5,631 bases of DNA from Verrucomicrobiota bacterium (GTDB taxonomy: Bacteria; Verrucomicrobiota; Verrucomicrobiia; Verrucomicrobiales; DEV007): positions 1 to 5,631 of the forward strand of contig JAHDCN010000197.1 of NCBI GenBank assembly GCA_020629815.1, written 5' to 3'. The position numbers were made by a program, and so were the translations under genes. Each line of letters begins with the position of its first letter. Position 1 is the first letter of the stretch. Under the pieces are notes generated by a model, which was not told the origin of the DNA, searched no databases, and saw only the letters and a list, made by a program, of their open reading frames with translations. Of this stretch, positions 1 to 5,631 are shown piece by piece.

Positions 1-632
1 CGCTGGATCGGAATGACTTATCCGAAAATACGCTGGTCATTTTCACCAGTGACAATGGAGGGCTTACGCAACGCTACGGGAAACTGGATGGATTCACTGA
101 TAACCACCCGTTGAGAAGAGGGAAGGGGTCATCGTATGAGGGAGGCGTCCGTGTTCCGATGATTGCGAAATGGCCGGGCGTGACTCCGAAGGGGACTGTC
201 TGCAAAGAGCCTGTGATGGGAATCGATTTTTTTCCTACCTTTGTAGAGGCTGCTCAGCAGAAGAATTCGCAGGAAATCGACGGAGTGAGCCTGCTGCCGC
301 TATTTCGTAACCCTGACGCCAACCTGAAGCGGAATGCTCTATTTTGGCACTATCCGCATTACCATGCCGGAGGTGATGGACCTTACAGTGCGATACGTAT
401 GGGAAATTGGCGACTGGTTCATCATTTCGAGGATGATTCGGACCAATTGTATCACCTGGGAAAGGACCTTTCGGAGAGCAGTGATCAGGCTCAGAAAAAA
501 ACCGAACAAGTCGCTGAAATGAAACGCGTAATGGCGGATTGGCAGAACAGCGTTGGAGCTCAATTTCTTACCGAAAATCCGAGCTTCGATAAGGACAGAT
601 CTACCCAGGTTGAGAAAAAGCCGAAGCGCTGA
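1..632 (+). CDS. Sulfatase (S1 family, arylsulfatase-like), C-terminal part
   Basis: This is the 3' part of a sulfatase gene. The reading frame is open from the left edge (first full codon at position 3), giving 209 residues before the TGA at 630-632. A TTG at 111 is not the true start, because the conserved sequence continues upstream of it. The motif FTSDNGG (Asp/Asn codons from 51) matches the calcium-binding Asp-Asn pair of S1 sulfatases. LRRGKGSSYEGGVRVP (from 111) matches the block that carries an active-site lysine in this family (here the codon at 123-125). The tail has FWHYPHY, then AIRMGNWRLVHHF and DQLYHLGKD, a C-terminal subdomain common in PVC and Bacteroidota sulfatases. The formylglycine site (C/S-x-P-S-R) and any signal peptide lie outside the window, so activity and substrate cannot be judged. 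Such enzymes hydrolyse sulfate esters, often on polysaccharides and often outside the cytoplasm. The last ~20 residues are charged and K/R-rich. Confidence 0.93.
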   Translation, partial: LDRNDLSENTLVIFTSDNGGLTQRYGKLDGFTDNHPLRRGKGSSYEGGVRVPMIAKWPGVTPKGTVCKEPVMGIDFFPTFVEAAQQKNSQEIDGVSLLPLFRNPDANLKRNALFWHYPHYHAGGDGPYSAIRMGNWRLVHHFEDDSDQLYHLGKDLSESSDQAQKKTEQVAEMKRVMADWQNSVGAQFLTENPSFDKDRSTQVEKKPKR

Positions 633-637
633 ATGAA

Positions 638-712
638 TGGTGCGCGATGCTGGATTTGAACCAGCGACATCATGCGTGTGAAGCATGCGCTCTACCCCTG
701 AGCTAACCGCGC
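638..712 (-). tRNA. tRNA-Val, anticodon CAC
   Basis: The reverse strand folds into a full cloverleaf. The acceptor stem is GCGCGGT/ATCGCGC with one G-U pair, the D stem is GCTC/GAGC, the anticodon stem is CATGC/GCATG around loop TTCACAC, and the T arm is GCTGG-TTCAAAT-CCAGC with a 5-base variable loop. Loop positions 34-36 read CAC, which decodes the valine codon GUG. The discriminator A is at 641, and the next three bases (640-638) encode CCA, so the mature 3' end is genomically encoded. The body without CCA is 641-712 (72 nt). The gene converges on the sulfatase gene, leaving only five bases between CCA and the sulfatase stop. Its transcript must therefore end inside the sulfatase 3' end; a weak 3-bp stem followed by TTTTT (about 616-629, reverse strand) is the only terminator-like element seen. 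Confidence 0.97.
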
Positions 713-723
713 GAATGTCCCAG

Positions 724-751
724 AAAATACACGCCGTAGCTTTATGAGCAA
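724..751 (-). promoter_or_regulatory. Possible sigma70-type promoter of tRNA-Val
   Basis: On the reverse strand, TTGCTC (751-746) and TATTTT (729-724) are separated by 16 bases and lie 11 bases upstream of the mature tRNA 5' end. Position and spacing suit a tRNA promoter, but both hexamers match the consensus only partly (about 3/6 and 4/6). This is an inference from position. Confidence 0.3.
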
Positions 752-759
752 GGCCCGAT

Positions 760-805
760 ACTCAAATTATTAAAATTATAAATTATTGCATATTATCTTT
801 TGAGT
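760..805. repeat. AT-rich spacer with 7-bp inverted repeat and AAATTAT repeats
   Basis: ACTCAAA (760-766) and TTTGAGT (799-805) form a perfect 7-bp inverted repeat with 32 bases between the arms. Inside and just after it the word AAATTAT occurs four times (764-770, 773-779, 780-786, 811-817). The segment is far more AT-rich than the genes on either side. It lies immediately upstream of the kinase gene and encloses its best -10 candidate, so it may be an operator or an AT-rich upstream activating region. Chance cannot be excluded in such low-complexity sequence. Confidence 0.4.
791..796 (+). promoter_or_regulatory. Candidate -10 element for the histidine kinase gene
   Basis: TATTAT matches the sigma70 -10 consensus at five of six positions and would give a leader of about 30 bases before the ATG at 836. 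No convincing -35 hexamer lies 16-18 bases upstream, so the promoter may be activator-dependent or the match may be fortuitous in AT-rich DNA. Confidence 0.25.
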
Positions 806-835
806 TATGGAAATTATAGCCGATAATAATGGTGA

Positions 836-3397
836 ATGCGAATACCCAAGCCACCGTTATGGTTGTCTTTGCTTGCCGTCAGTTTTCTGACTGCAATCAT
901 CGGTGTATTCGTCGGTCTGGGTTTAATTTACGTAAAGGAAGCCCGAGAGAAGCGGGAAGAGATCGAGTCGAACTTCGTTTATCGCATCAATTACCTGGTC
1001 GAGGAAAAATTTACCAAAGACTACATTCAAGACCTCGCTGCGAACGAGGTTGATGCCGGGAAAAGTTTTACCCGGGCTCTGGCTGGATTTTCCAGTGCTG
1101 AGCATACGGATCACCGGAAGATGCGGGCACAGATTGTGCGGGAGGGAAGTAATGGTGAAATCGAGAGAATTTTTACAGCTGGTTCGCCCGATTTTGACAA
1201 AGAGATCATCGTCCTTTCAGCCAATCAGCAGAGGGCTATGGATCAAGGATCCAGTCTGAGTGGTTACGAAAAAGGCTATGGTGGGTTCTTTGAAAATATT
1301 CGCCGCTACTTTGGCACGGAGAAAGTGCGAGAGCTGGAATACGCGAAATCTTTTGAGATCCCCGACTACGGCAGGATGCTCTTTCTCGTCAATTCGATTG
1401 AAGATCCCCGGGAGTTTTCCGGTAGGAACCTGGTAGATAAAAGCAATCTCCTACCTTTGATCGGTCTGGTCCCTCTGTGTCTTGTGCTGACAATAGTCGG
1501 CTTTTGGTTTTCCAAGCGTTTTCGTGAGTTGTCCCGTGGTATGAGCACGGTTACAGAGGGCCGATATGACTACCGTCTAAAAGAGTCGGGATTCCAGGAG
1601 GTGGTTGAGGTGCAATCATCTTTCAACAAAATGGCTGAGAGCCTTCAGGCTACGACTGACCAGTTCGAAGATTCGATCAAAGAGATTCAGGTCGCCCAGC
1701 AGCATGCCGAGGTGGCGAAAGAAGCGAAGTCAGATTTCCTGGCGAACATGAGTCACGAGATTCGGACGCCGATGAATGGAATTATCGGAACGACCAGTCT
1801 TTTGATGGAGACGAATTTGACTGATGAGCAGCAGGAGTTGACTCAGATCATGAAGAGCTCCGGTCAATCGCTTGTGCACTTGATTAACGACGTTCTCGAT
1901 TTCTCCAAGTTGGAATCAGAGAAGATGGAGTTGGAGAATGCTCCGATGGATGTAGTGGATCTGATCGAAGAGACGATCGAGTTATTTGGCTATCACGCGG
2001 CAGAGGGAAGAATCGAGCTTTTGTATTTCGTCGAGAAAGCAGTTCCGCGCTTCATCTTCGGCGACAAAGAGCGAATCAAGCAGGTAGTGGTGAACTTGCT
2101 TGGCAATGCCATGAAGTTTACCGACAAGGGTGAAGTAGTGGTAAGCGTTCGGTTGGTTTCCGTTCCGAAAGATGGAGGCCAGCAGGCGATGGTGCGATTC
2201 TCAGTAAAAGATACCGGAATTGGGATTGCTCAGGAAAATCAGAGGAAGATCTTTGATGCGTTCACTCAGGCAGATGCTTCGACGACGCGAAAATTTGGAG
2301 GCACTGGTCTGGGCCTCGCGATTAGTAAAAAGCTATGCATGCTTTTTGGCGGTGACCTGGATGTTACCAGTGAGATTGGCGTAGGGTCAGACTTCTTTTT
2401 TGATGTGCCGTTCCGTGAAGTGCCACAGCAGGGATCAGTCAAATTGCAGGACCGCCCGGAGATGCAGGCCCCAGTGCGCGGCAAGTCCTGCGTAATCATG
2501 ACTCACAACGAGACCTTGAGTGCGCTGCTCCAGACTTACTGCAAATCATGGGGAATCAACGTTCATCTAGCTCCGCATTTCAGCGAGGAAACAGCGCGTC
2601 AGATTTTGGGCTTTTCGCCGGACCTGTTCGTTCTCGATCCGCTCGCAGTGGATGGGCCTTCCCGGCTTCAGCATTTCACAGAGGCTTTGGTGGCCCAGCA
2701 GATTCCAACCCTTCTTCTATCATCGGTGGGTGAAGCTTCGATTAGGCCTGAGCACTTTGACACGAAGCTGTTGAAGGCAGTCTATAAGCCAATCTCTGAA
2801 ATCAAGCTGCTGCGTGGGTTGGTTGAGCTGATTCATTTGAAAACCGGTATCCCTCTTCCGTTGATCGAGGACGACGAGAGTTCCGGGGAAGAATTAATCA
2901 AGACGACTTCTTTCGTAGAGCGATATCCTGCCCGGATACTTGTGGTCGAGGATGTGATGATGAACCAGAAGATCGCTGGAATGGTTCTGGAGAAACTTGG
3001 CTACAAAGATATTGAGTTTGCCAACAACGGTGAGCTTGGGGTGAACCGGGTGAATCAGGGAGGGATTGACTTTGTCTTTATGGATCTGCAGATGCCGGTG
3101 CTTGGAGGAATTGATGCGACGCAGGCGATCCGCAAAAACTTTAGCCTGGAACGTCAGCCTCTAATTGTGGCCATGACAGGCCATGCTTTGGCCGGAGTCC
3201 GGGAAAGCTGCATGGAGAGCGGGATGAATGGATTCATCACCAAGCCAATCAGCGTGGATGATGTCAAAGAGGCCATCGTCGAGGCTTTTGGCAGTGGCAC
3301 AGCTGGTGGTGGTTTCGGGCCTTCTCCTCAGGCTTCGGGTCCCCACCACAATCGTCCGGCAAATCATCCGAACACTTCTGTTGCGGGATCAATGTAA
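836..3397 (+). CDS. Membrane-bound hybrid sensor histidine kinase with degenerate and intact receivers
   Basis: This 853-aa hybrid sensor kinase should autophosphorylate on His and pass the phosphate to its own receiver. Domains in order: membrane segment ~9-32; extracytoplasmic sensor region ~33-203 of no recognised family; membrane segment ~205-226; HAMP ~227-280; HisKA with H-box [12 protein letters not shown] (phosphoacceptor His307); HATPase with N-box [11 protein letters not shown]1 DTGIGI (459-464), F-box FDAF and G2 [10 protein letters not shown] (488-497). A receiver-like domain follows at ~549-668, with Thr556/His557 in place of the acidic pair but Asp601 and Lys651 kept. An intact receiver at ~699-817 has Glu705/Asp706, phosphoacceptor Asp750, Thr781 and Lys803. 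A G/P/H/N-rich tail spans 819-853. The stop codon at 833-835 lies directly before the ATG in the same frame, and starting later would lose the first membrane segment, so 836 is the start. There is no good Shine-Dalgarno sequence. No Hpt domain or partner response regulator lies next to it, so its output and signal are unknown. Confidence 0.95.
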   Translation: MRIPKPPLWLSLLAVSFLTAIIGVFVGLGLIYVKEAREKREEIESNFVYRINYLVEEKFTKDYIQDLAANEVDAGKSFTRALAGFSSAEHTDHRKMRAQIVREGSNGEIERIFTAGSPDFDKEIIVLSANQQRAMDQGSSLSGYEKGYGGFFENIRRYFGTEKVRELEYAKSFEIPDYGRMLFLVNSIEDPREFSGRNLVDKSNLLPLIGLVPLCLVLTIVGFWFSKRFRELSRGMSTVTEGRYDYRLKESGFQEVVEVQSSFNKMAESLQATTDQFEDSIKEIQVAQQHAEVAKEAKSDFLANMSHEIRTPMNGIIGTTSLLMETNLTDEQQELTQIMKSSGQSLVHLINDVLDFSKLESEKMELENAPMDVVDLIEETIELFGYHAAEGRIELLYFVEKAVPRFIFGDKERIKQVVVNLLGNAMKFTDKGEVVVSVRLVSVPKDGGQQAMVRFSVKDTGIGIAQENQRKIFDAFTQADASTTRKFGGTGLGLAISKKLCMLFGGDLDVTSEIGVGSDFFFDVPFREVPQQGSVKLQDRPEMQAPVRGKSCVIMTHNETLSALLQTYCKSWGINVHLAPHFSEETARQILGFSPDLFVLDPLAVDGPSRLQHFTEALVAQQIPTLLLSSVGEASIRPEHFDTKLLKAVYKPISEIKLLRGLVELIHLKTGIPLPLIEDDESSGEELIKTTSFVERYPARILVVEDVMMNQKIAGMVLEKLGYKDIEFANNGELGVNRVNQGGIDFVFMDLQMPVLGGIDATQAIRKNFSLERQPLIVAMTGHALAGVRESCMESGMNGFITKPISVDDVKEAIVEAFGSGTAGGGFGPSPQASGPHHNRPANHPNTSVAGSM

Positions 3398-3402
3398 TGC
3401 TG

Positions 3403-4674
3403 TCAGCGCGTGAGTGCTGCTACTTCTTTCACCGGCTCAGGCTGAGCCTCTGTGTTTGTCTTTCCCTCGGGAGAAACACCCATTTCTAAAGAGGCTGCCC
3501 ACCGAAGAAGGGCGATGCTGTCGTTATAAACGTATGGCCGGGAGCTTTTCAACACTACTGCGATCCGGTCACGACCGTTAATCCGGGCGCTGGAAACCAG
3601 GCAGTTTCCGGCGGCATAAGTGAAGCCGGTTTTCATGCCGTTGCAGCCCGGTAGGCTGGAAAGCACCCTGTTCGTATTGTAGAGAATTCGTTGCCGACCA
3701 TCGTTGAAACGAAAGGTGTAGCTTTTCGTCTTCACAATCTTTCGGATTTCGGGATTCTGATACGCTTCAAAAGCAGCAATCCCAATATCATGCGCGGTGG
3801 AATATTGCCCATAGGCCGGAAGTCCATGAGGATTGCGGAAGTTGGTGTCTTTCATGCCAATATATTTGGCGTAGCGATTCATCTTCCGCGCAAAGGCTTC
3901 GACGCTGCCGGCGTTATCCACGGCGAGAGCCGCTGCTACATCGTTTCCGCTCTTTACCAGCAGGGCGGTGAGCAACTCTCTACGACTGTATTTGGAGCCT
4001 GCTTTCAATCCGAGTAAGACAGGCTCGGCATCATAAACTTCCCGGGGCACTGTGATTACTTTATCGATATCACCCTCGGCACAAACGAGAAGCGCAGTTA
4101 CCAATTTCTGAGTGCTGGCAACCGGGGTGCGCGTGAAAGGGGCCTTCGCATGAAAAAACTGCATGTTCTTTCCATCCAGCACCACTGCATATTTACTAAA
4201 AAGGCTTGGAGGGCTGGGCCCGTTCCAAGCCTGTGGGGGAGGAGCTTTTTCCCGGCGCTTGATGACATCCTCTCTCATATCCAGTAGCTCCTCCAAAGCC
4301 CCAATCTCTTTTTCCCTTTCCGAAATGGTTCGCTCTCTCTGGTCTAGAGCCCGCTCTCTGTCTTTCAGTGCCCGCATCCGTCTCGATAGTTGGTCGGCCA
4401 AACGCTCTAACATCTCGATCCGAATTTCTTCTGAAGTCAGTTTCGGAGTTGATGGTTTTGAATCTGGTTTCTTCGACTTGGAGACAGCTTCTTTCTTTGG
4501 CGAAGCCTCCTTAGCTTTAGGTTGTGTCTCTTTGCTCGTTTTGACCTCGCCTACGGTAGCTGGCTGAGAAGCCTCTTGAGCTACCCCGAAAGAAATACAC
4601 AACAAAGCGAAAGTGAAAATCACTCCGAGCGTGGGGGTAAGGGTAAGAGTAGGGCCCAAGTTTCTACTGGCCAT
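3403..4674 (-). CDS. D-alanyl-D-alanine carboxypeptidase (peptidase S11, PBP5-like) with coiled-coil extension
   Basis: This 423-aa penicillin-binding protein of the S11 family probably trims the terminal D-Ala from peptidoglycan stem peptides outside the cytoplasmic membrane. All three catalytic motifs are present: Ser187-Thr-Gln-Lys190 (SxxK, in PVASTQKLVTALL), Ser242-Gly-Asn244 (SxN) and Lys348-Thr-Gly350 (KTG). The N-terminus has Arg4, a TLTLTPTL run and a hydrophobic stretch ~15-32, read as a signal peptide (possible cleavage after Ala32) or a membrane anchor. There is no lipobox at Cys26. Residues ~34-80 are rich in Lys, Ser, Pro and Glu; ~80-142 is a charged, heptad-like probable coiled coil (RERALDQRERTISEREKEI); 144-157 is Pro-rich. 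The protein ends about 70 residues after KTG, so the PBP5 C-terminal beta domain and amphipathic anchor helix are missing. The gene converges on the kinase gene with a five-base gap. The ATG lacks a clear Shine-Dalgarno sequence. The family assignment is firm; the role of the extension is inference. Confidence 0.94.
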   Translation of the reverse strand: MASRNLGPTLTLTPTLGVIFTFALLCISFGVAQEASQPATVGEVKTSKETQPKAKEASPKKEAVSKSKKPDSKPSTPKLTSEEIRIEMLERLADQLSRRMRALKDRERALDQRERTISEREKEIGALEELLDMREDVIKRREKAPPPQAWNGPSPPSLFSKYAVVLDGKNMQFFHAKAPFTRTPVASTQKLVTALLVCAEGDIDKVITVPREVYDAEPVLLGLKAGSKYSRRELLTALLVKSGNDVAAALAVDNAGSVEAFARKMNRYAKYIGMKDTNFRNPHGLPAYGQYSTAHDIGIAAFEAYQNPEIRKIVKTKSYTFRFNDGRQRILYNTNRVLSSLPGCNGMKTGFTYAAGNCLVSSARINGRDRIAVVLKSSRPYVYNDSIALLRWAASLEMGVSPEGKTNTEAQPEPVKEVAALTR

Positions 4675-4690
4675 GGTAAATTACAGCATC

Positions 4691-4713
4691 TGCTGTTTTT
4701 GATAAATACAGCA
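4691..4713. promoter_or_regulatory. Palindrome upstream of the carboxypeptidase gene, possible operator
   Basis: TGCTGT (4691-4696) and ACAGCA (4708-4713) form a perfect 6-bp inverted repeat around 11 bases, 17-39 bases upstream of the carboxypeptidase ATG. A further ACAGCA lies at 4683-4688. On the reverse strand a weak -10-like TATTTA (4708-4703) falls inside the palindrome, so a bound protein could block transcription. The layout recalls CTGT/ACAG repressor sites, but the spacing of 11 differs from the 8-base LexA site of E. coli, so no regulator is named. The same bases can form an alternative small hairpin (ACAGC-ATCT-GCTGT, 4684-4696). Confidence 0.35.
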
Positions 4714-4731
4714 AAGCATTGCGGTAATAGC

Positions 4732-4765
4732 AAACAAAAAACCCCTGACTGCGAAGTCAGGGGTT
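4732..4765 (-). terminator. Intrinsic terminator of the SRPBCC gene
   Basis: An 11-bp perfect stem, AACCCCTGACT (4740-4750) with AGTCAGGGGTT (4755-4765), closes a four-base loop. On the reverse strand it is followed by TTTTTTGTTT (4741-4732). This is a classic rho-independent terminator 26 bases past the stop of the SRPBCC gene. It separates that gene from the carboxypeptidase gene on the same strand, so the latter needs its own promoter. On the + strand only TTCTTC follows the stem, so termination in that direction would be weak. Confidence 0.93.
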
Positions 4766-4791
4766 CTTCAAAGAAATCTGAAAATTTGTGA

Positions 4792-5400
4792 TTAGCCTCG
4801 ACGAATTGCCTCATTCTTGACCGAATTCAAGGCTTCCGGAACTTTGATCTGCAAAGAGTTTTTCACCAGTTTTCCGGGGGCCATGATGCCAGCATTCAGG
4901 TGCAAAGCATAAATTAAAACCGTCTTGGTGCCGCCTTCGACGGGGAAAAGCCACCATCCGCCACTGAATTCTTTTGCAGGCCCACTATGCTTGGAGAACT
5001 CCAGTTTCTGCCCCGGTATGCATGACTGTTTAACGACATAAGTAAAGGTGCCGGGCATTCCATTGACTTTCATTTTTTGCTCCACCAGCGCTTGATTGCC
5101 GGATCGCTGCAGGACTCGAGCACTTTCCAGTCCATTGATAAAACGGGGAGCACCTTCGGCATCGTTCACGACAGCCCAGACTTTTTCAGGGCTAAGCGGA
5201 ACCAAAACGCTGGCAGTTACATGAGGCGTTTGGCCGCTGCCGGCGGGTGCCTTATCAAGAAATACACAGCTGCCTCTGGTAAGTGCTGCCAATTTGTCTG
5301 AAGACAAAGGAAGTGAGGTGTTCTGGGCTGTTCCGTTAGCGGGGGATAACAGGATTCCAAATGCACCCAAAAGGGAGAAGAAGGGGAGATTACGAATCAT
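4792..5400 (-). CDS. Exported SRPBCC / START-like domain protein
   Basis: This 202-aa protein has an N-terminal signal peptide: MIRN, a hydrophobic core FFSLLGAFGILL, then ANGTAQ with probable cleavage after Ala25. The mature part reads like the SRPBCC (polyketide cyclase / START / COQ10-like) fold. VTASVLVPLSPEKVWAVVNDAEGAPRF (split as beta strand, then helix with PEKVW and a D-x-x-x-x-P-F-like segment) is followed by strands ending in SGGWWLFPVEGGTKTVLIYALH and a long C-terminal helix. Such domains enclose a hydrophobic cavity and bind lipids or other small hydrophobic ligands; no ligand can be named here. Mature Cys45 and Cys127 could form a disulfide. The frame stays open upstream to 5604, but that extension crosses the divergent parA start and looks non-coding, and the signal peptide begins exactly at this ATG. 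AAGGA lies only two bases before it, too close for a normal ribosome site. The gene is a single transcription unit ended by the terminator at 4732-4765. Confidence 0.85.
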   Translation of the reverse strand: MIRNLPFFSLLGAFGILLSPANGTAQNTSLPLSSDKLAALTRGSCVFLDKAPAGSGQTPHVTASVLVPLSPEKVWAVVNDAEGAPRFINGLESARVLQRSGNQALVEQKMKVNGMPGTFTYVVKQSCIPGQKLEFSKHSGPAKEFSGGWWLFPVEGGTKTVLIYALHLNAGIMAPGKLVKNSLQIKVPEALNSVKNEAIRRG

Positions 5401-5407
5401 ATTCCTT

Positions 5408-5436
5408 AAGATACCATAATATTTTGGAAATGTTAA
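5408..5436 (-). promoter_or_regulatory. Candidate promoter of the SRPBCC gene
   Basis: On the reverse strand TTAACA (5436-5431, five of six matches to the -35 consensus) is followed after exactly 17 bases by TATCTT (5413-5408, four of six). A TGG directly before the -10 gives an extended -10 motif. Transcription would then begin about 5400-5402, at or within a base or two of the ATG, which implies a leaderless or nearly leaderless mRNA. A second -10-like TATTAT (5421-5416) would give a leader of only about 8 bases. Confidence 0.4.
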
Positions 5437-5512
5437 AAAAATGAGAGTAGATTGGCATTTTCCGTAGGGCAGGAGGGAGATGTGAATTTCTTGAAAGACT
5501 CCGGAATTTCCT

Positions 5513-5571
5513 CTTTCACACCGCTCAGTATCTGGCAGATTGGCGTCCGTTCGAAAGCTACCGTGTGAAAG
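5513..5571. repeat. 9-bp inverted repeat upstream of parA
   Basis: CTTTCACAC (5513-5521) and GTGTGAAAG (5563-5571) are perfect inverted copies with 41 bases between them. The right arm ends 10 bases before the parA start codon. The left arm can also pair with TGAAAG at 5492-5497. GAATTTC occurs twice, at 5484 and 5504, exactly 20 bases apart. The cores TTTCAC and GTGAAA resemble half-sites of the ParB-binding parS sequence, but no full parS is present. The repeats may be an operator for parA autoregulation; this is inference. Confidence 0.45.
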
Positions 5572-5581
5572 TTCCGCAACC

Positions 5582-5631
5582 ATGAAAATCATCGCCATTG
5601 CCAACCAAAAAGGAGGAGTCGGGAAAACGAC
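5582..5631 (+). CDS. parA: ParA/Soj-type partition ATPase, N-terminal fragment
   Basis: Only the first 16 codons are in the window, but they read MKIIAIANQKGGVGKT, the hallmark start of ParA/Soj/MinD-type ATPases. KGGVGKT is the deviant Walker A motif, with the signature lysine in KGG and the second in GKT. The ANQKGG form is most typical of chromosomal ParA/Soj, which works with ParB on parS sites to segregate the replication origin. MinD or another orphan ParA-like ATPase cannot be excluded from 16 residues. The start at 5582 is fixed by the usual distance of Walker A from the N-terminus. No clear Shine-Dalgarno sequence precedes it; GAAAG at 5567-5571 is the nearest purine run. It is divergent from the SRPBCC gene across a 181-base spacer. 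Confidence 0.88.
   Translation, partial: MKIIAIANQKGGVGKT

Noticed and set aside
111..632. Separate small gene starting at TTG 111
   Set aside because: The conserved sulfatase sequence, including SDNGG, continues in frame upstream to the window edge, so this is an internal codon.
638..720. tRNA-Val as an integration site for a mobile element
   Set aside because: No copy of the tRNA 3' end, no integrase and no phage-like gene is seen within the window; the tRNA is intact and flanked by ordinary genes.
4163..4567. 134-aa + strand open frame opposite the carboxypeptidase
   Set aside because: It is antisense to the coiled-coil region; its Ser/Leu-rich composition is a mirror of the charged codons on the true strand, and no family features are visible.
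4633..4654. G-quadruplex on the + strand
   Set aside because: Only three runs of three or more G are close together, so a standard four-tract quadruplex is not available.
4691..4713. LexA/SOS box
   Set aside because: CTGT and ACAG are separated by 11 bases, not the 8 of the E. coli site, and the downstream gene is not a typical SOS gene.
5401..5604. Upstream extension of the SRPBCC reading frame to 270 residues
   Set aside because: It would overlap the divergent parA start, would bury the signal peptide inside the protein, and the extra 68 residues look like translated intergenic sequence.

Overview
The window looks like a piece of a bacterial chromosome of moderate GC content. The best taxonomic guess is the PVC group, perhaps a marine Verrucomicrobiota. 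That guess rests on an S1-type sulfatase with the FWHYPHY tail common in PVC and Bacteroidota sulfatases, sparse Shine-Dalgarno sequences, and the mix of gene families. It is inference only, because no phylogenetic marker is complete here. Nothing in the window looks mobile: there are no transposases, integrases, CRISPR repeats or phage genes.

Layout from left to right: (1) positions 1-632 hold the 3' part of a sulfatase gene on the + strand, whose catalytic N-terminal half lies outside the window. (2) A tRNA-Val(CAC) gene with an encoded CCA end lies on the - strand at 638-712, five bases from the sulfatase stop. (3) A short, very AT-rich spacer at about 757-835 carries repeated AAATTAT words and a 7-bp inverted repeat. 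It precedes (4) a large + strand hybrid histidine kinase (836-3397) with two membrane segments, HAMP, HisKA, HATPase, a degenerate receiver, an intact receiver and a low-complexity tail. (5) Converging on it with a five-base gap is a - strand D-alanyl-D-alanine carboxypeptidase (peptidase S11 / PBP5-like, 3403-4674) with an unusual lysine-rich and coiled-coil N-terminal extension. (6) A strong intrinsic terminator at 4736-4765 ends the transcript of (7) a - strand exported SRPBCC/START-like protein (4792-5400). (8) A 181-bp divergent intergenic region with several short inverted and direct repeats leads into (9) the first 16 codons of a ParA/Soj-type partition ATPase on the + strand (from 5582).

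The genes do not form one operon. Each appears to be its own transcription unit, apart from parA, which may continue into a parAB operon beyond the window. Possible themes are envelope biology (carboxypeptidase, exported SRPBCC protein, membrane-bound sensor kinase) and chromosome segregation at the right edge, but no functional link between the neighbours is shown by the sequence. No convincing new multi-gene system is visible. The items most worth a second look are the architecture of the carboxypeptidase, the degenerate receiver plus tail of the orphan kinase, the repeat-rich parA upstream region and the possibly leaderless SRPBCC transcript.
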